Source of the DNA: Candidatus Lutacidiplasma silvani
GTDB taxonomy: Archaea; Thermoplasmatota; Thermoplasmata; Lutacidiplasmatales; UBA184
Length of the DNA stretch: 64,000 nt
Assembly (NCBI GenBank): GCA_022750295.1
Contig: JAKIVZ010000004.1
Location: 1-64,000, forward strand
Reading direction: 5' to 3'
Every line of letters begins with the position of its first letter. Within the stretch, counting starts at the first letter, position 1. The position numbers and the translations under genes are program-made. Under the pieces are notes generated by a model. It was not told the origin of the DNA. It did no database searches and saw only the letters and a list, made by a program, of their open reading frames with translations. Positions 33,182-41,022 of this stretch are shown here, piece after piece.

Positions 33182-34158
33182 GAATCCGGCGGCGGCGCCG
33201 GGGGGACCGGCGCCGGAGGGGCCGGGGGCGGCGGAGGCGGCGGGGGAGCCCCTCCGAGAGGCGAAAGGACGTCGTACGGATTCGACGGTCGGTATCCGGA
33301 GACCGGGGGCCCGCTCCCCCACATCGGGGGGGCGGCCTTCGCCGGTTGGGAATGCAGGTAGAGGATCAACCCGATGAGCGCGCCGATCAGGATGATCCCG
33401 TAGTGGAGCGCGAGCGCCCCGTTCTCGGAGACGATCGAGTAGAACGCAACGGCGTCGTTCGCGCCGTGGAGGATCCCGACGACCATCACGTTCCCGCCGG
33501 AGGCTCGCATGGTGGCGGCGAAGGCGAAGCCGAGCAGGAACAGCGAGGGGAACACGAGCGGGGCGGCGGCGCCGTACGTCTGGCCGTAGTACAGGTGGAC
33601 GCCCGCGAACAACACGCTCGTCCAGGTGGCGTGGATCGCCCAGCGGTTGGGGTCCTTGAGGAGCCAGTAGCCGAAGATCCAGCCCCGGAAGATGAGCTCC
33701 TCCACGAGGCCGATGATGAACGAGAACACGACCCAGAACCAGGGGTCGCCCTCGGCCGACTGGATCACCGGCGTCGTGTTGTTCAACAGGTTGAGCGCGG
33801 ACGGGTCGACGATCAGGTAGACGATCGTGAGGCCGATGACGACGACAAGGGCGAGGAGGGACAGCGTTCCATACCACGCGAGCCCCTGGACGACCGCGCG
33901 ACCGGTGTTGTCGACGAATCCCGCGAGTGGGCGCCCTCCGACGAGGATGGCGAAAGTGACGATCGGGATCCCATAGACGACGAACAGATCGCCGAAGAAC
34001 GACCCGTACACCGGGTCAAGCGCCGGCACCGCTTCGGGGACGAAGTACTGACTGAGGATCGCGAAGACTGTCACCGCGGTCGCGACCGCGTACGCGGGGA
34101 TCGACCCGAGGCGCCGCGACGTCACAGACGCGCCGGCGGGCGGGAGCGCTTCGAGCAC
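33178..34158 (-). CDS. CPBP family intramembrane metalloprotease
   Basis: This 326-residue protein has about eight membrane helices. The CPBP (Abi) motifs are present: E153-E154-L-I-F-R158 in GLVEELIFRGWIFG, His188 in LFAGVHLYYG, and His231 with Asn234 in LHGANDA. Together they match the glutamate-dependent Rce1-type active site. The last 48 residues form a proline-rich tail with a run of eight prolines, which catalytic cores do not need. The GTG start lies 27 bases from a GATATC-containing promoter shared with the divergent EtfBA gene. The substrate is unknown; relatives cleave prenylated proteins or peptides in the membrane. Confidence 0.9.
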   Translation of the reverse strand: MLEALPPAGASVTSRRLGSIPAYAVATAVTVFAILSQYFVPEAVPALDPVYGSFFGDLFVVYGIPIVTFAILVGGRPLAGFVDNTGRAVVQGLAWYGTLSLLALVVVIGLTIVYLIVDPSALNLLNNTTPVIQSAEGDPWFWVVFSFIIGLVEELIFRGWIFGYWLLKDPNRWAIHATWTSVLFAGVHLYYGQTYGAAAPLVFPSLFLLGFAFAATMRASGGNVMVVGILHGANDAVAFYSIVSENGALALHYGIILIGALIGLILYLHSQPAKAAPPMWGSGPPVSGYRPSNPYDVLSPLGGAPPPPPPPPAPPAPVPPAPPPDS

Positions 34159-34180
34159 CGCTGGCCGGACGAACGGGCAG

Positions 34181-34190
34181 AGATATCCGT
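34181..34190. promoter_or_regulatory. Shared palindromic TATA box between CPBP and EtfBA genes
   Basis: AGATATCCGT contains the palindrome GATATC. It lies about 27 bases from the leftward GTG (34158) and 36 bases from the rightward GTG (34221), and is the only AT-rich block in the 62-base divergent spacer. Confidence 0.55.
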
Positions 34191-34220
34191 TCGGGGGCTC
34201 CGCGAACGACGGGTCGTCCG

Positions 34221-36020
34221 GTGGAGTTCGCCGTCCTCGTCAAGGTCGTCCCGGCGGCCGAGTCCGCGAAGTTCGACCCGGTCCGCAAGACGATCCGGCG
34301 CGACGAGGGCGAGCTCTTCCTCAATCCGTTCGACCAACGGGCGCTCCGGGTGGCGCTCGAACTCCGTCGTCCCGGCGAAACGGTGACGGTCGTCTCGATG
34401 GGACCCCCGGCGGCCGCGTCGGCCGTCCAGGAGACCCTCGCGCTCGGGGTCGACCGGGCCATCCTGGTGAGCGACCCGATCCTCGCCGGCTCCGACTCGC
34501 TCGTGACGGCCCGGGTCCTCGAACGGGTCCTCGCGGAACACCCGGCCGACCTCGTCCTGTGCGGGAAGTGGACGACCGACTCGGAGACCGGGCAAGTGCC
34601 GGCGGAGCTGGCCGAGCTCCTCGGCCGTCCGCTCGTGACCGCGGCCCGACGGCTCGTGCGGTCGCCCGTGGGCGACGCGTTCGAGGTGACCGTCGAGACG
34701 GAGACCGGTTCGGCCCGCGCGACGTTCGCGGCGCCCGCCGTGGTCAGCGTCGGAGAGAAGATCGCGAAGCCGGCCAAACGGGCCGAGGACGGGACCGCCG
34801 TACCGTCCCTCGGGAACCTCCTCCGGATCGACGCCGCGCAACTGGGGTTCGCCGCCGACGAGGTCGGCCTCCGCGGGTCCCCGACCGTGGTGGGCGCCTT
34901 GCTCGACCGCGAGCCTCGACGGATTCCCGTCGTCTTCGACGACGGGGCCCCGGAGGAGCGGGTCCGGCGGGCGCTCGCCGCACTGCGGACGTTGCTCGCG
35001 CGCCCGTCACCGGAAGCGAGCCGTCCCGACGCTGGCCCGGTCGACCGCCCCCCCTCGGGGACGGCGTTCGTGCTCGTTTCGGACGATCGGGGGCGACTGG
35101 ACCGGGGTACGCTCGGGACGATTGCCGAACTCCGTCGCATCTTCCCGAACGTAGGGGTGACGGCCCTCTTCGCCGGAGACCGGATCCGGCCCGAGGAGGG
35201 CGAGGCGCTCGGCTCGGCGGGAGCCGGATCGGTCGTGGTGCTATCGGCCGCTCTTCCGGTGTCCGCCCGGGGTGCCGCGACCGCGGTCGGTCACGTGATG
35301 CAACGGGAGCCGGAGGCCATCGCCGGGCTGTTCTCCTCGACGATGTTCGGGCGCGAGGTCGCCGGTAGGGTCGCGGCCCGGCTCGGGCTCGGTCTGACCG
35401 GCGACGCCGTTTCGATCGCGTGCGGGCCGGCCGGCGAGGTCCGGTACGCCAAGCCGGCGTTCGGTGGGGGAATCCTGGCGGAGATCTCGTCCCGCACCCG
35501 ACCCGCGCTCGCGACGGTCCGGTCCGGGAGTTTTGCCCCTCGGACTTCGTCCGGCTCGGTGCCGGTCTCTGTGGGCTCGGGCCCGGCCGTCGCGCCGGAT
35601 GAGTCGCTCCACTGGGTGGGCCGGGACGACGACCCGGACGATGGACTCCCCGACCCAGCGTCGGCCCGGATCGTCGTTTCCATCGGCGTCGGAGCGACTC
35701 CGATGCTCCCGCAGGTCCGCGCCGCATCGGCCCGGTGGGGCGCCGCCCTCGTGGGGACCCGGCGCGTGGTCGATGCCGGAGTCCTCCCGGTCGCCCGGCA
35801 GGTCGGACTGACGGGGCTCTGGGTCGCGCCCCAACTCGGAATCCTGCTCGGGGTGCGGGGCTCGCCCAACCACCTGATCGCCTGGCGACAGGCGCGGGTC
35901 CTCCTCGCGGTCAATCCGGATCGCACGGCACCGGTGCTCACCGGCGTCGACGTCGGGATTGTGGGAACGTGCGAAGAGATACTGCCGCTCCTCGTCGACG
36001 AGATTCCGCACCTCCTCTGA
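34221..36020 (+). CDS. Fused electron transfer flavoprotein, beta and alpha subunits
   Basis: This 599-residue protein joins EtfB (about residues 1-250) to EtfA (about 278-599). The beta part has FAVLVKVVPAAESAKFDP, LNPFDQRALRVALEL and the segment DSETGQVPAELAELLGRPL. The alpha part ends with the FAD domain (RVVDAGVLPVARQVGLTG, then PQLGILLGVRGSPNHL and AVNPDRTAPVLTGVDVGIVG), although the usual GISGxxQH reads GVRGSPNHL. ETF passes electrons from acyl-CoA dehydrogenases to a quinone reductase. Fused ETFs are known in archaea. No acyl-CoA dehydrogenase is nearby. The GTG start follows from the divergent promoter. Confidence 0.9.
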   Translation: MEFAVLVKVVPAAESAKFDPVRKTIRRDEGELFLNPFDQRALRVALELRRPGETVTVVSMGPPAAASAVQETLALGVDRAILVSDPILAGSDSLVTARVLERVLAEHPADLVLCGKWTTDSETGQVPAELAELLGRPLVTAARRLVRSPVGDAFEVTVETETGSARATFAAPAVVSVGEKIAKPAKRAEDGTAVPSLGNLLRIDAAQLGFAADEVGLRGSPTVVGALLDREPRRIPVVFDDGAPEERVRRALAALRTLLARPSPEASRPDAGPVDRPPSGTAFVLVSDDRGRLDRGTLGTIAELRRIFPNVGVTALFAGDRIRPEEGEALGSAGAGSVVVLSAALPVSARGAATAVGHVMQREPEAIAGLFSSTMFGREVAGRVAARLGLGLTGDAVSIACGPAGEVRYAKPAFGGGILAEISSRTRPALATVRSGSFAPRTSSGSVPVSVGSGPAVAPDESLHWVGRDDDPDDGLPDPASARIVVSIGVGATPMLPQVRAASARWGAALVGTRRVVDAGVLPVARQVGLTGLWVAPQLGILLGVRGSPNHLIAWRQARVLLAVNPDRTAPVLTGVDVGIVGTCEEILPLLVDEIPHLL

Positions 36021-36116
36021 ACCGAAATCCCGGAGCGGAGTCCCCGACTCGGGCCGACCGGGGTCTCCGTCCTCCGAAACCTCTACCCGCGAAGGCCCGG
36101 TGCTCCCGGCTCCCCG

Positions 36117-36971
36117 ATGAACGAGGACGAGCCGAGCGCGACCGCGCTCCGGGTCGCGGGCGACCGGGCCTCCCACCAGTGGCTCGATTCGCCGAAGGTG
36201 CTCGACGATCCGCTCGCGGTGCGGATCCTCCCTCCCCCCGAGGCCGCCCGCATCCGCGGCTCGCGCACCCACGGGTTCGGACCGGTCGCCGTGGCGATGC
36301 GGGCGTGGATGGTTGCCCGAAGCCGATTTGCCGAGGACGAGCTCGCTCGAGCCCGCGACCGGGGGGTCGTCCAATACGTGGTCCTCGGCGCGGGGCTCGA
36401 CACGTTCGCCTATCGGCCGCCGCTCGACCCCCGCCCCCTGCAGGTGTTCGAGGTCGACCACCCGGCCACCCAACGTTGGAAGCGCCGCCGGCTCGAGGAA
36501 GCGGCGGTCCCCGTCCCGGCGTCCGTCACGTTCGTCCCCACCGACTTCGAGCGGGGTCGGCTCGCCGTCGACCTCGAGCGGGCGGGGTTCGACCGGAGCG
36601 CCCCCGCGTTCTTCGCCTGGCTGGGCGTGACGATGTACCTGACGCCCGAGGCGATCGCCGAAACGCTCTCCGTGGTCGCCTCGGCCGCCCCCGGCGGCGG
36701 CGTCGCGCTCGACTACTTCTCTCGGCGGACGGCGGCGGCGCCGCTCGAGAGCCTCGCCCACGCGGCCATCGCCCGTCGGGTGGCGCAGTTGGGAGAACCG
36801 TTCCGGAGCTGGTTTCCCCCGGGGGAGCTCGCGGACCGGTTGCGATCGCTCGGGTTCCGCGGGATCCTCGACCTCGGACGGGCGGAGGTCAACGCGCGGT
36901 ACTTCCGGGGCCGAACCGACCGATTGCGGGTGTACGGGACCGCCGGCCACCTGCTCAGCGCCGTACGCTGA
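36117..36971 (+). CDS. SAM-dependent methyltransferase, leucine-carboxyl/TIGR00027 type
   Basis: This 284-residue protein matches the LCMT-like methyltransferase group. Features are the N-terminal SATALRVAGDRASHQWLDSPKVLDDPLAVRIL, SAM motif I VVQYVVLGAGLDTFAYR, the acidic motif VFEVDHPATQRWKRRRL, and AWLGVTMYLTPEAIAETL. The group includes many actinobacterial O-methyltransferases of unknown substrate and protein-phosphatase methyltransferases of eukaryotes. The context (ETF gene upstream) gives no clue. The bacterial distribution of close relatives suggests transfer, which is inferred only. Confidence 0.85.
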   Translation: MNEDEPSATALRVAGDRASHQWLDSPKVLDDPLAVRILPPPEAARIRGSRTHGFGPVAVAMRAWMVARSRFAEDELARARDRGVVQYVVLGAGLDTFAYRPPLDPRPLQVFEVDHPATQRWKRRRLEEAAVPVPASVTFVPTDFERGRLAVDLERAGFDRSAPAFFAWLGVTMYLTPEAIAETLSVVASAAPGGGVALDYFSRRTAAAPLESLAHAAIARRVAQLGEPFRSWFPPGELADRLRSLGFRGILDLGRAEVNARYFRGRTDRLRVYGTAGHLLSAVR

Positions 36972-37003
36972 GGTCCCGGTGGCGGACGGGATCCCGCGGC
37001 GGA

Positions 37004-37225
37004 CTAGCGGGCCCGGGCGGCGGCCGCGGCCCGCTCGGCGGTCCCGAGCGCCGCGAGCAAGTCGTCGAGGGTCTGTCGGAGGCTCCGGGCACTCTTCGCG
37101 GCGACGCGGATCTCGAGGACCTCGCCGGTGACGCCGCCCGTGACGTAGGAGGGGTTGTCGGCCACGACGGCCGCCCAGAGCGCCCGCGCCTCCGACTCGG
37201 AGGACGCGCGGTGCCGGACCGTCAC
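37004..37225 (-). CDS. pcc1: KEOPS complex subunit Pcc1
   Basis: This 73-residue protein matches Pcc1, the dimerisation subunit of KEOPS, which makes t6A37 in tRNAs with Kae1, Bud32 and Cgi121. Diagnostic segments are SESEARALWAAVVADNPSYV and AAKSARSLRQTLDDLLAAL. The start was set at GTG 37225 because it overlaps the DUF1028 stop as GTGA and gives a normal family length; the frame extends further upstream into non-homologous sequence. None of the other KEOPS genes is in the window. Confidence 0.88.
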   Translation of the reverse strand: MTVRHRASSESEARALWAAVVADNPSYVTGGVTGEVLEIRVAAKSARSLRQTLDDLLAALGTAERAAAAARAR

Positions 37226-38232
37226 TTCGACCGGCGGCCCTTCGGCTTCGGCTCGCTCTTCGGCGGGGATGTGGCCTCCGGTTTCGGGGCGGCGCCCGGC
37301 CCACGGCTCAGTGCGTTCGTCACGATCGGGGCCGTCGTCGTCCGTCGCGCCGATTCGGCGCGCGCCCGTTCGTCGAGATGGTGAAGGACGCTCGGCCACG
37401 CCATCCCGTCGTCCCGGGCCTTGTTCTCGAAGTTATTCTCCCCGAGGAACTTCGCGAACGCCTTCGAGGTGGCGTCGTCCCAGGTGGCGGTCAGCCGGCC
37501 GGTGTAGAATCCGAGCATCTGGAGTTCCTGCTGGACCGAGCGGGCGACGTCGCCGGTGAGGGGCACGAGCGCCTTCGGGTCCTCGCGGGAGAGGAGCGTG
37601 AGGTCGTACAGCTTGAAGACCCGCTTCAATTCCTCGATCGGGGTCGGGTGGTCGTCGACGCGGATGTCGACCCAGCGGTCGGACCCCTCGTCGTACCCGC
37701 CCTTCTCGCGGACGACGAGAAGCGCGGCCGACTGCATCCCGCGGCGGTCGCCCCCCTCCTTCTGGCCCCCCGCGAGCGCGGCGAGGAGCCGCTCGGGGAG
37801 GTCGCCCGGGGTCGACTCGAACGTGCGGGCCATCCCCTCGACGACGGCTCGCGAGACCAGGATGTTCCCCTGGCACGTGTACCCCTCGCCGACGACGTGA
37901 CCGGCCCAGTCGAAGCACTCCTTCCCGGTGAACGCCGCGGCCCGGCCCTTCGCGTCGACGACGCCGAGCTGGCGCTGCTCGCGCTTCGGGTCGGCGCGGG
38001 TGAGCTTCTCGACGACGGCGTCGGCTCCGAGGCCCCGGCGGAGCATCTCGATCCCGTCCGGTCCGTAGCGGACGTTCGCGAGCGCCTGGGTGGCGACGGC
38101 GCCGACGCGGCTTGCGGCCCACGGGACGACCGCGCCGACCGAGATGAACCGGGACTGGACGGCGACCCCCCACTCCCCGGTCGCCGGGTCGGCCGCGACG
38201 ATCGAGAACGTTCCGAACCGGGGGAGGGGCAT
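37222..38232 (-). CDS. DUF1028 Ntn-hydrolase-like protein with C-terminal extension
   Basis: This 336-residue protein opens with TFSIVAADPATGEWGVAVQSRFISVGAVVPWA, the DUF1028 signature. The domain has an Ntn-hydrolase fold and is often annotated as a major pilin or peptidase-like protein. The core runs to about residue 205. The next section (VQQELQMLGFYTGRLTATWD, then FAKFLGENNFENK) resembles a peptidoglycan-binding-1-like helical repeat. A Lys/Pro-rich tail ends the protein (PKPEATSPPKSEPKPKGRR). A TATA box at 38256-38265 gives a leaderless start. Coupling to pcc1 is by a 4-base overlap. Confidence 0.85.
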   Translation of the reverse strand: MPLPRFGTFSIVAADPATGEWGVAVQSRFISVGAVVPWAASRVGAVATQALANVRYGPDGIEMLRRGLGADAVVEKLTRADPKREQRQLGVVDAKGRAAAFTGKECFDWAGHVVGEGYTCQGNILVSRAVVEGMARTFESTPGDLPERLLAALAGGQKEGGDRRGMQSAALLVVREKGGYDEGSDRWVDIRVDDHPTPIEELKRVFKLYDLTLLSREDPKALVPLTGDVARSVQQELQMLGFYTGRLTATWDDATSKAFAKFLGENNFENKARDDGMAWPSVLHHLDERARAESARRTTTAPIVTNALSRGPGAAPKPEATSPPKSEPKPKGRRSK

Positions 38233-38255
38233 CGGGCGGTCGAACGTCGGTGGGT

Positions 38256-38265
38256 CGTATTAGGG
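38256..38265 (-). promoter_or_regulatory. TATA box for the DUF1028-pcc1 operon
   Basis: The minus strand reads CCCTAATACG, centred about 28 bases before the ATG at 38232. It lies across the end of the upstream gene at 38260, so the two units abut. Confidence 0.55.
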
Positions 38266-38790
38266 TTCGCGGGCCGGACGGTGGGCCCGACGACGGTCGA
38301 GCTCGGTGAGGATTCGCTCCCCGGTCTCCTTCGCACGCCGCCGGTCGTCCGCCCGATAGGCGCTGCGAGCGACGCGGAGCAAGCCCCGAAGGTCGGCGAC
38401 CTCGACCCCGTCGGCCGCGGCGACGGTGAGGAGTTTTTCGAGGAGGGTGAGCCGGTTCCCGATCGGCTCCTCGTCCTCGGGGGTCGGGACTCCGCGGTCC
38501 GCCCCCGCATCGTACCGGACGAGGCCGCGCGGAAACTCGAGGAGCTCCGGCTCGGGCTCGTCGTGGTCGAGCCGGTCGGAGACGTCCAGCAGGACTCGCT
38601 CGGCCTCCGCGAGGCGCCCCGCGGCGAGGTCGGCCAGAGCGTCCGCGAGTCGCTGCTCGAGGTCCGGGACGGGCGCTCCCGCCCGGCGTCGCGCGAGAAG
38701 CCGATGGCGGACCCCATCGAGGAATCCGGAGATCTCGCTCGCGTCCGGTCCGGTCGGACCGGCGCGCGGCTCGGTCTTACGCGGTCGCAT
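38260..38790 (-). CDS. Helical protein of unknown function (second unknown of the lipid operon)
   Basis: This 176-residue hydrophilic, mostly helical protein has no membrane segment. Recognisable stretches are LEQRLADALADLAAGRLAEAERVLLDVSDRL and LTLLEKLLTVAAADGVEVAD, which look like TPR-type or coiled helices. Its ATG lies 14 bases inside the end of the upstream gene (38777), so the two are translationally coupled. I do not recognise the family. The context is an operon of ferredoxin, geranylgeranyl reductase and two unknown genes. Confidence 0.65.
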   Translation of the reverse strand: MRPRKTEPRAGPTGPDASEISGFLDGVRHRLLARRRAGAPVPDLEQRLADALADLAAGRLAEAERVLLDVSDRLDHDEPEPELLEFPRGLVRYDAGADRGVPTPEDEEPIGNRLTLLEKLLTVAAADGVEVADLRGLLRVARSAYRADDRRRAKETGERILTELDRRRAHRPAREP

Positions 38791-39403
38791 CGGTCGCGGG
38801 GGGAGTGGCCGGGACCGGGACGGCCTTCGGAGCGCCCGGGGTCGGGAATCGCTCGCGAACGCCGGTCCAGATGGCATCGACGTGAGCCCAGAACGGTTCG
38901 CTCGGACCATTCGATGCGAACTCCGCCTCGGCCTCGGTCACATGGGTCGCGAGGTCGTCGGCGGGAAGGCCCCGCTTCGCGGCGACGGCCGGCGTCGCCT
39001 TGATCAAGGCGAGCTGAAGCTCGGCGGACCGGAGGACCTTCCGCCGTTCCTTCTCGGCGGGGTCGACGGCGAAGTCCGGGTCCCATTGCGGGGGCATCGG
39101 CGCCGGGATCGCGACCCGGAGGTCCCGGAACGGCACGGGCATCGTCGGCCACCGGGGTTCGGCGAACCGCACCGAGAGGTGGTCGAGCGCCTGCTCGGCG
39201 TTCACGAAGTCGCCCGCGGCGAATGCGGTCTCGGCCCGCGCGTAAGGCGCGATCAGTTCCGGGGACGGGGCCCCCTTCCAAAGGTCCAGGTTGAGCGCCA
39301 CCTTGCTGGCCGCGAGCCGCCGGAAGATCCGCCGCTCGGGAGCGATCGCGACCGGGGGCGGGGCCGCGTCCATCTTGGGGGGACTGTTCGGGGCGCCGGG
39401 CAT
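38777..39403 (-). CDS. Soluble protein of unknown function (first unknown of the lipid operon)
   Basis: This 208-residue soluble protein has a Pro/Ala-rich N-terminus (about 1-22), a helical centre (IAPYARAETAFAAGDFVNAEQALDHLSVRF, which resembles one TPR unit), and a Pro-rich linker with PVPFRDLRVAIPAPMPPQWDPDF. A long helical segment (EKERRKVLRSAELQLALIKA) and a Pro/Ala tail follow. It starts 17 bases after the geranylgeranyl reductase stop. No family is recognised. It shares the short helical repeat style of the next gene, so the two may interact. Confidence 0.65.
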   Translation of the reverse strand: MPGAPNSPPKMDAAPPPVAIAPERRIFRRLAASKVALNLDLWKGAPSPELIAPYARAETAFAAGDFVNAEQALDHLSVRFAEPRWPTMPVPFRDLRVAIPAPMPPQWDPDFAVDPAEKERRKVLRSAELQLALIKATPAVAAKRGLPADDLATHVTEAEAEFASNGPSEPFWAHVDAIWTGVRERFPTPGAPKAVPVPATPPATDATA

Positions 39404-39419
39404 CGGTTCGACCCGACGT

Positions 39420-40613
39420 TCAGAGGAACGTCTCGAATTCGCGGGTCACTTCGGGGTACTTCTCGTGGACCGCTTTCAGGATGTTGTGGACCGAGAGCTT
39501 CTGGAGCTTGACCCCCTCGAGGGCGTCGACGACCTTGTCGAACGTCGCGTCGGAAAGGGTGCAGAGCTTCTCCTTCGCGAGCCAGTTCCGGTAGAGCTTC
39601 TCCTCGAACCGGGCTCGCCAGCCTTTCTCGTACTTCTGGAAGAACTCCTTGGTCGGGGTCTTCTCGCGGACCGCCTCGGCGGCGACCTCGCCGCAGATCT
39701 TCCCGGCGATGCAGCCGTTCGCGATCCCGCCGCCCGTGAGCGGGTCGATCATCCGGGCCGCGTCGCCGACGAGCATCACCCCGTCCGTGACGGTCTGCTT
39801 CAGCGGGGGCGCGATCGAAACGCCGCCGCCGACCACATCGATCGTCTTCCCCTTCGAGTAGGCGGGGTGGTTCGCGATCCACGCGTCGAGGTACTTCCGG
39901 GGCTCGGCCGTGCCGTGGATCTGGCTCAGTTGGACGCCGATCCCGACGTTGGCGAGCCCCTCCCCTTTCGGGAAGATCCAGACGTAGCCGCCGGGCGCGA
40001 CCGAGCCGAGATAGAAATCGCAGTAGCGAACGTCGCAGTCGACGTTCGTCATCCGGTACTGAAGGCACGAGTCCATGTCCTTCAGCGCGAGGTTCGTCGG
40101 GAGCCCGGCCCATCGGCCGAACTGGCTCTCGAACCCGTCCGCCCCGATCGTCACCGGCGCCCGGATGGTGAACGGCTCGCCGAACCGCTTCGCGTGGACC
40201 CCGACGATCTTCCCGTTCTCCCGGATCACGCCGGTCGCGGCGGTCTTCAGGAGGACGTCGACGCCGGCGTTCCCCGCGTCGATGGCGAGCTGCTTGTCGA
40301 ACGCATCCCGCTCGACGACGTAGCCGACCTCGTTCCCCGCGTGCTTCTCGTTGATCTCGAGGACTTTCTCCGACGGGGAGAAGATGCGGGCGCCCTCGAC
40401 CTCGACGTTGATCCAGCGATTCGACGGGACGATGCCGACCTCCTTCAGCCAGTCCTTGCTCATCCCCTCGCCGCAGCGGACGGGGGAGCCGATCTCCTGG
40501 CGCTTCTCGATCATGAGGACGCGGGCCCCGCTCTTCGCGGCCCACTTCGCCGCCATGCTGCCGGCCGGGCCGGCGCCGACGACGAGGACGTCCGTGGTGA
40601 GGTTCTCGACCAT
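39420..40613 (-). CDS. Geranylgeranyl reductase family protein
   Basis: This 397-residue FAD enzyme saturates the isoprenoid chains of archaeal membrane lipids (digeranylgeranylglycerophospholipid reductase). The FAD-binding motif VLVVGAGPAGSMAAKWA is at residues 9-25. The family motifs GSPVRCGEGMS, GYVWIFPKGEGLANVGIGV, VMLVGDAARMIDPLTGGGIANG and a C-terminal helical domain are all present. ATG 40613 gives the standard N-terminus. A two-[4Fe-4S] ferredoxin gene lies 26 bases upstream and is the likely electron donor, as reported for Methanosarcina. Confidence 0.94.
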   Translation of the reverse strand: MVENLTTDVLVVGAGPAGSMAAKWAAKSGARVLMIEKRQEIGSPVRCGEGMSKDWLKEVGIVPSNRWINVEVEGARIFSPSEKVLEINEKHAGNEVGYVVERDAFDKQLAIDAGNAGVDVLLKTAATGVIRENGKIVGVHAKRFGEPFTIRAPVTIGADGFESQFGRWAGLPTNLALKDMDSCLQYRMTNVDCDVRYCDFYLGSVAPGGYVWIFPKGEGLANVGIGVQLSQIHGTAEPRKYLDAWIANHPAYSKGKTIDVVGGGVSIAPPLKQTVTDGVMLVGDAARMIDPLTGGGIANGCIAGKICGEVAAEAVREKTPTKEFFQKYEKGWRARFEEKLYRNWLAKEKLCTLSDATFDKVVDALEGVKLQKLSVHNILKAVHEKYPEVTREFETFL

Positions 40614-40639
40614 GAGCTTGAGTTCCGGTCTTGTCGCGA

Positions 40640-40831
40640 TCAGTCGATTGCGATGGCCCCGACGGGGCACGCCCTCACGCAGATCTCGCAGCGTGTGCAA
40701 ATCTTCTCGTCGAAAGTGATTCGCGTCTCATCCAGGTAGACGCAGTTGAGCGGGCAGACGCCGACGCAGGCCCCGCAGTAGATGCACAACTGGCCGGACG
40801 ACTCGATGTGGAGGTGCTTCTTCGACGGCAA
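40640..40831 (-). CDS. Two-[4Fe-4S] ferredoxin, reductase partner
   Basis: This 63-residue ferredoxin has cluster motifs CIYCGACVGVCP and CTRCEICVRACP, each with the CxxCxxCxxxCP spacing, so all eight ligands are intact. TTG 40831 is the preferred start. The TATA box at 40866-40873 would place transcription start near 40843, downstream of the alternative GTG at 40852. It is the first gene of the operon with geranylgeranyl reductase, to which it probably supplies electrons. Confidence 0.93.
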   Translation of the reverse strand: MPSKKHLHIESSGQLCIYCGACVGVCPLNCVYLDETRITFDEKICTRCEICVRACPVGAIAID

Positions 40832-40865
40832 GGCCCGCTCCGGCCGTCGCACGCTCGCTCGGCCA

Positions 40866-40873
40866 CTTAAAGG
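40866..40873 (-). promoter_or_regulatory. TATA box deciding the TTG start of the ferredoxin
   Basis: The minus strand reads CCTTTAAG, centred about 38 bases before TTG 40831. Confidence 0.55.
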
Positions 40874-41022
40874 CTCACCTGAAGCCGCTTCCGGGTCGGG
40901 AAGGTCGCTGGCGTCCGGACCGGTTTCCCGGTTCATGCAGCTAGCTGGGACGCACGCCTCCCAAGGCTCGGCTCGCGAGGGCCCGGCGGGCTCATCTTCT
41001 CCCCGGTCCGTTCCCGGTCCAG

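Noticed and set aside
39420..40831. A Fix-type electron-bifurcation set (FixABCX) formed with the ETF fusion at 34221
   Set aside because: The flavoprotein has geranylgeranyl reductase motifs and lies 3.4 kb away on another strand. The ferredoxin carries two full [4Fe-4S] motifs, unlike FixX.
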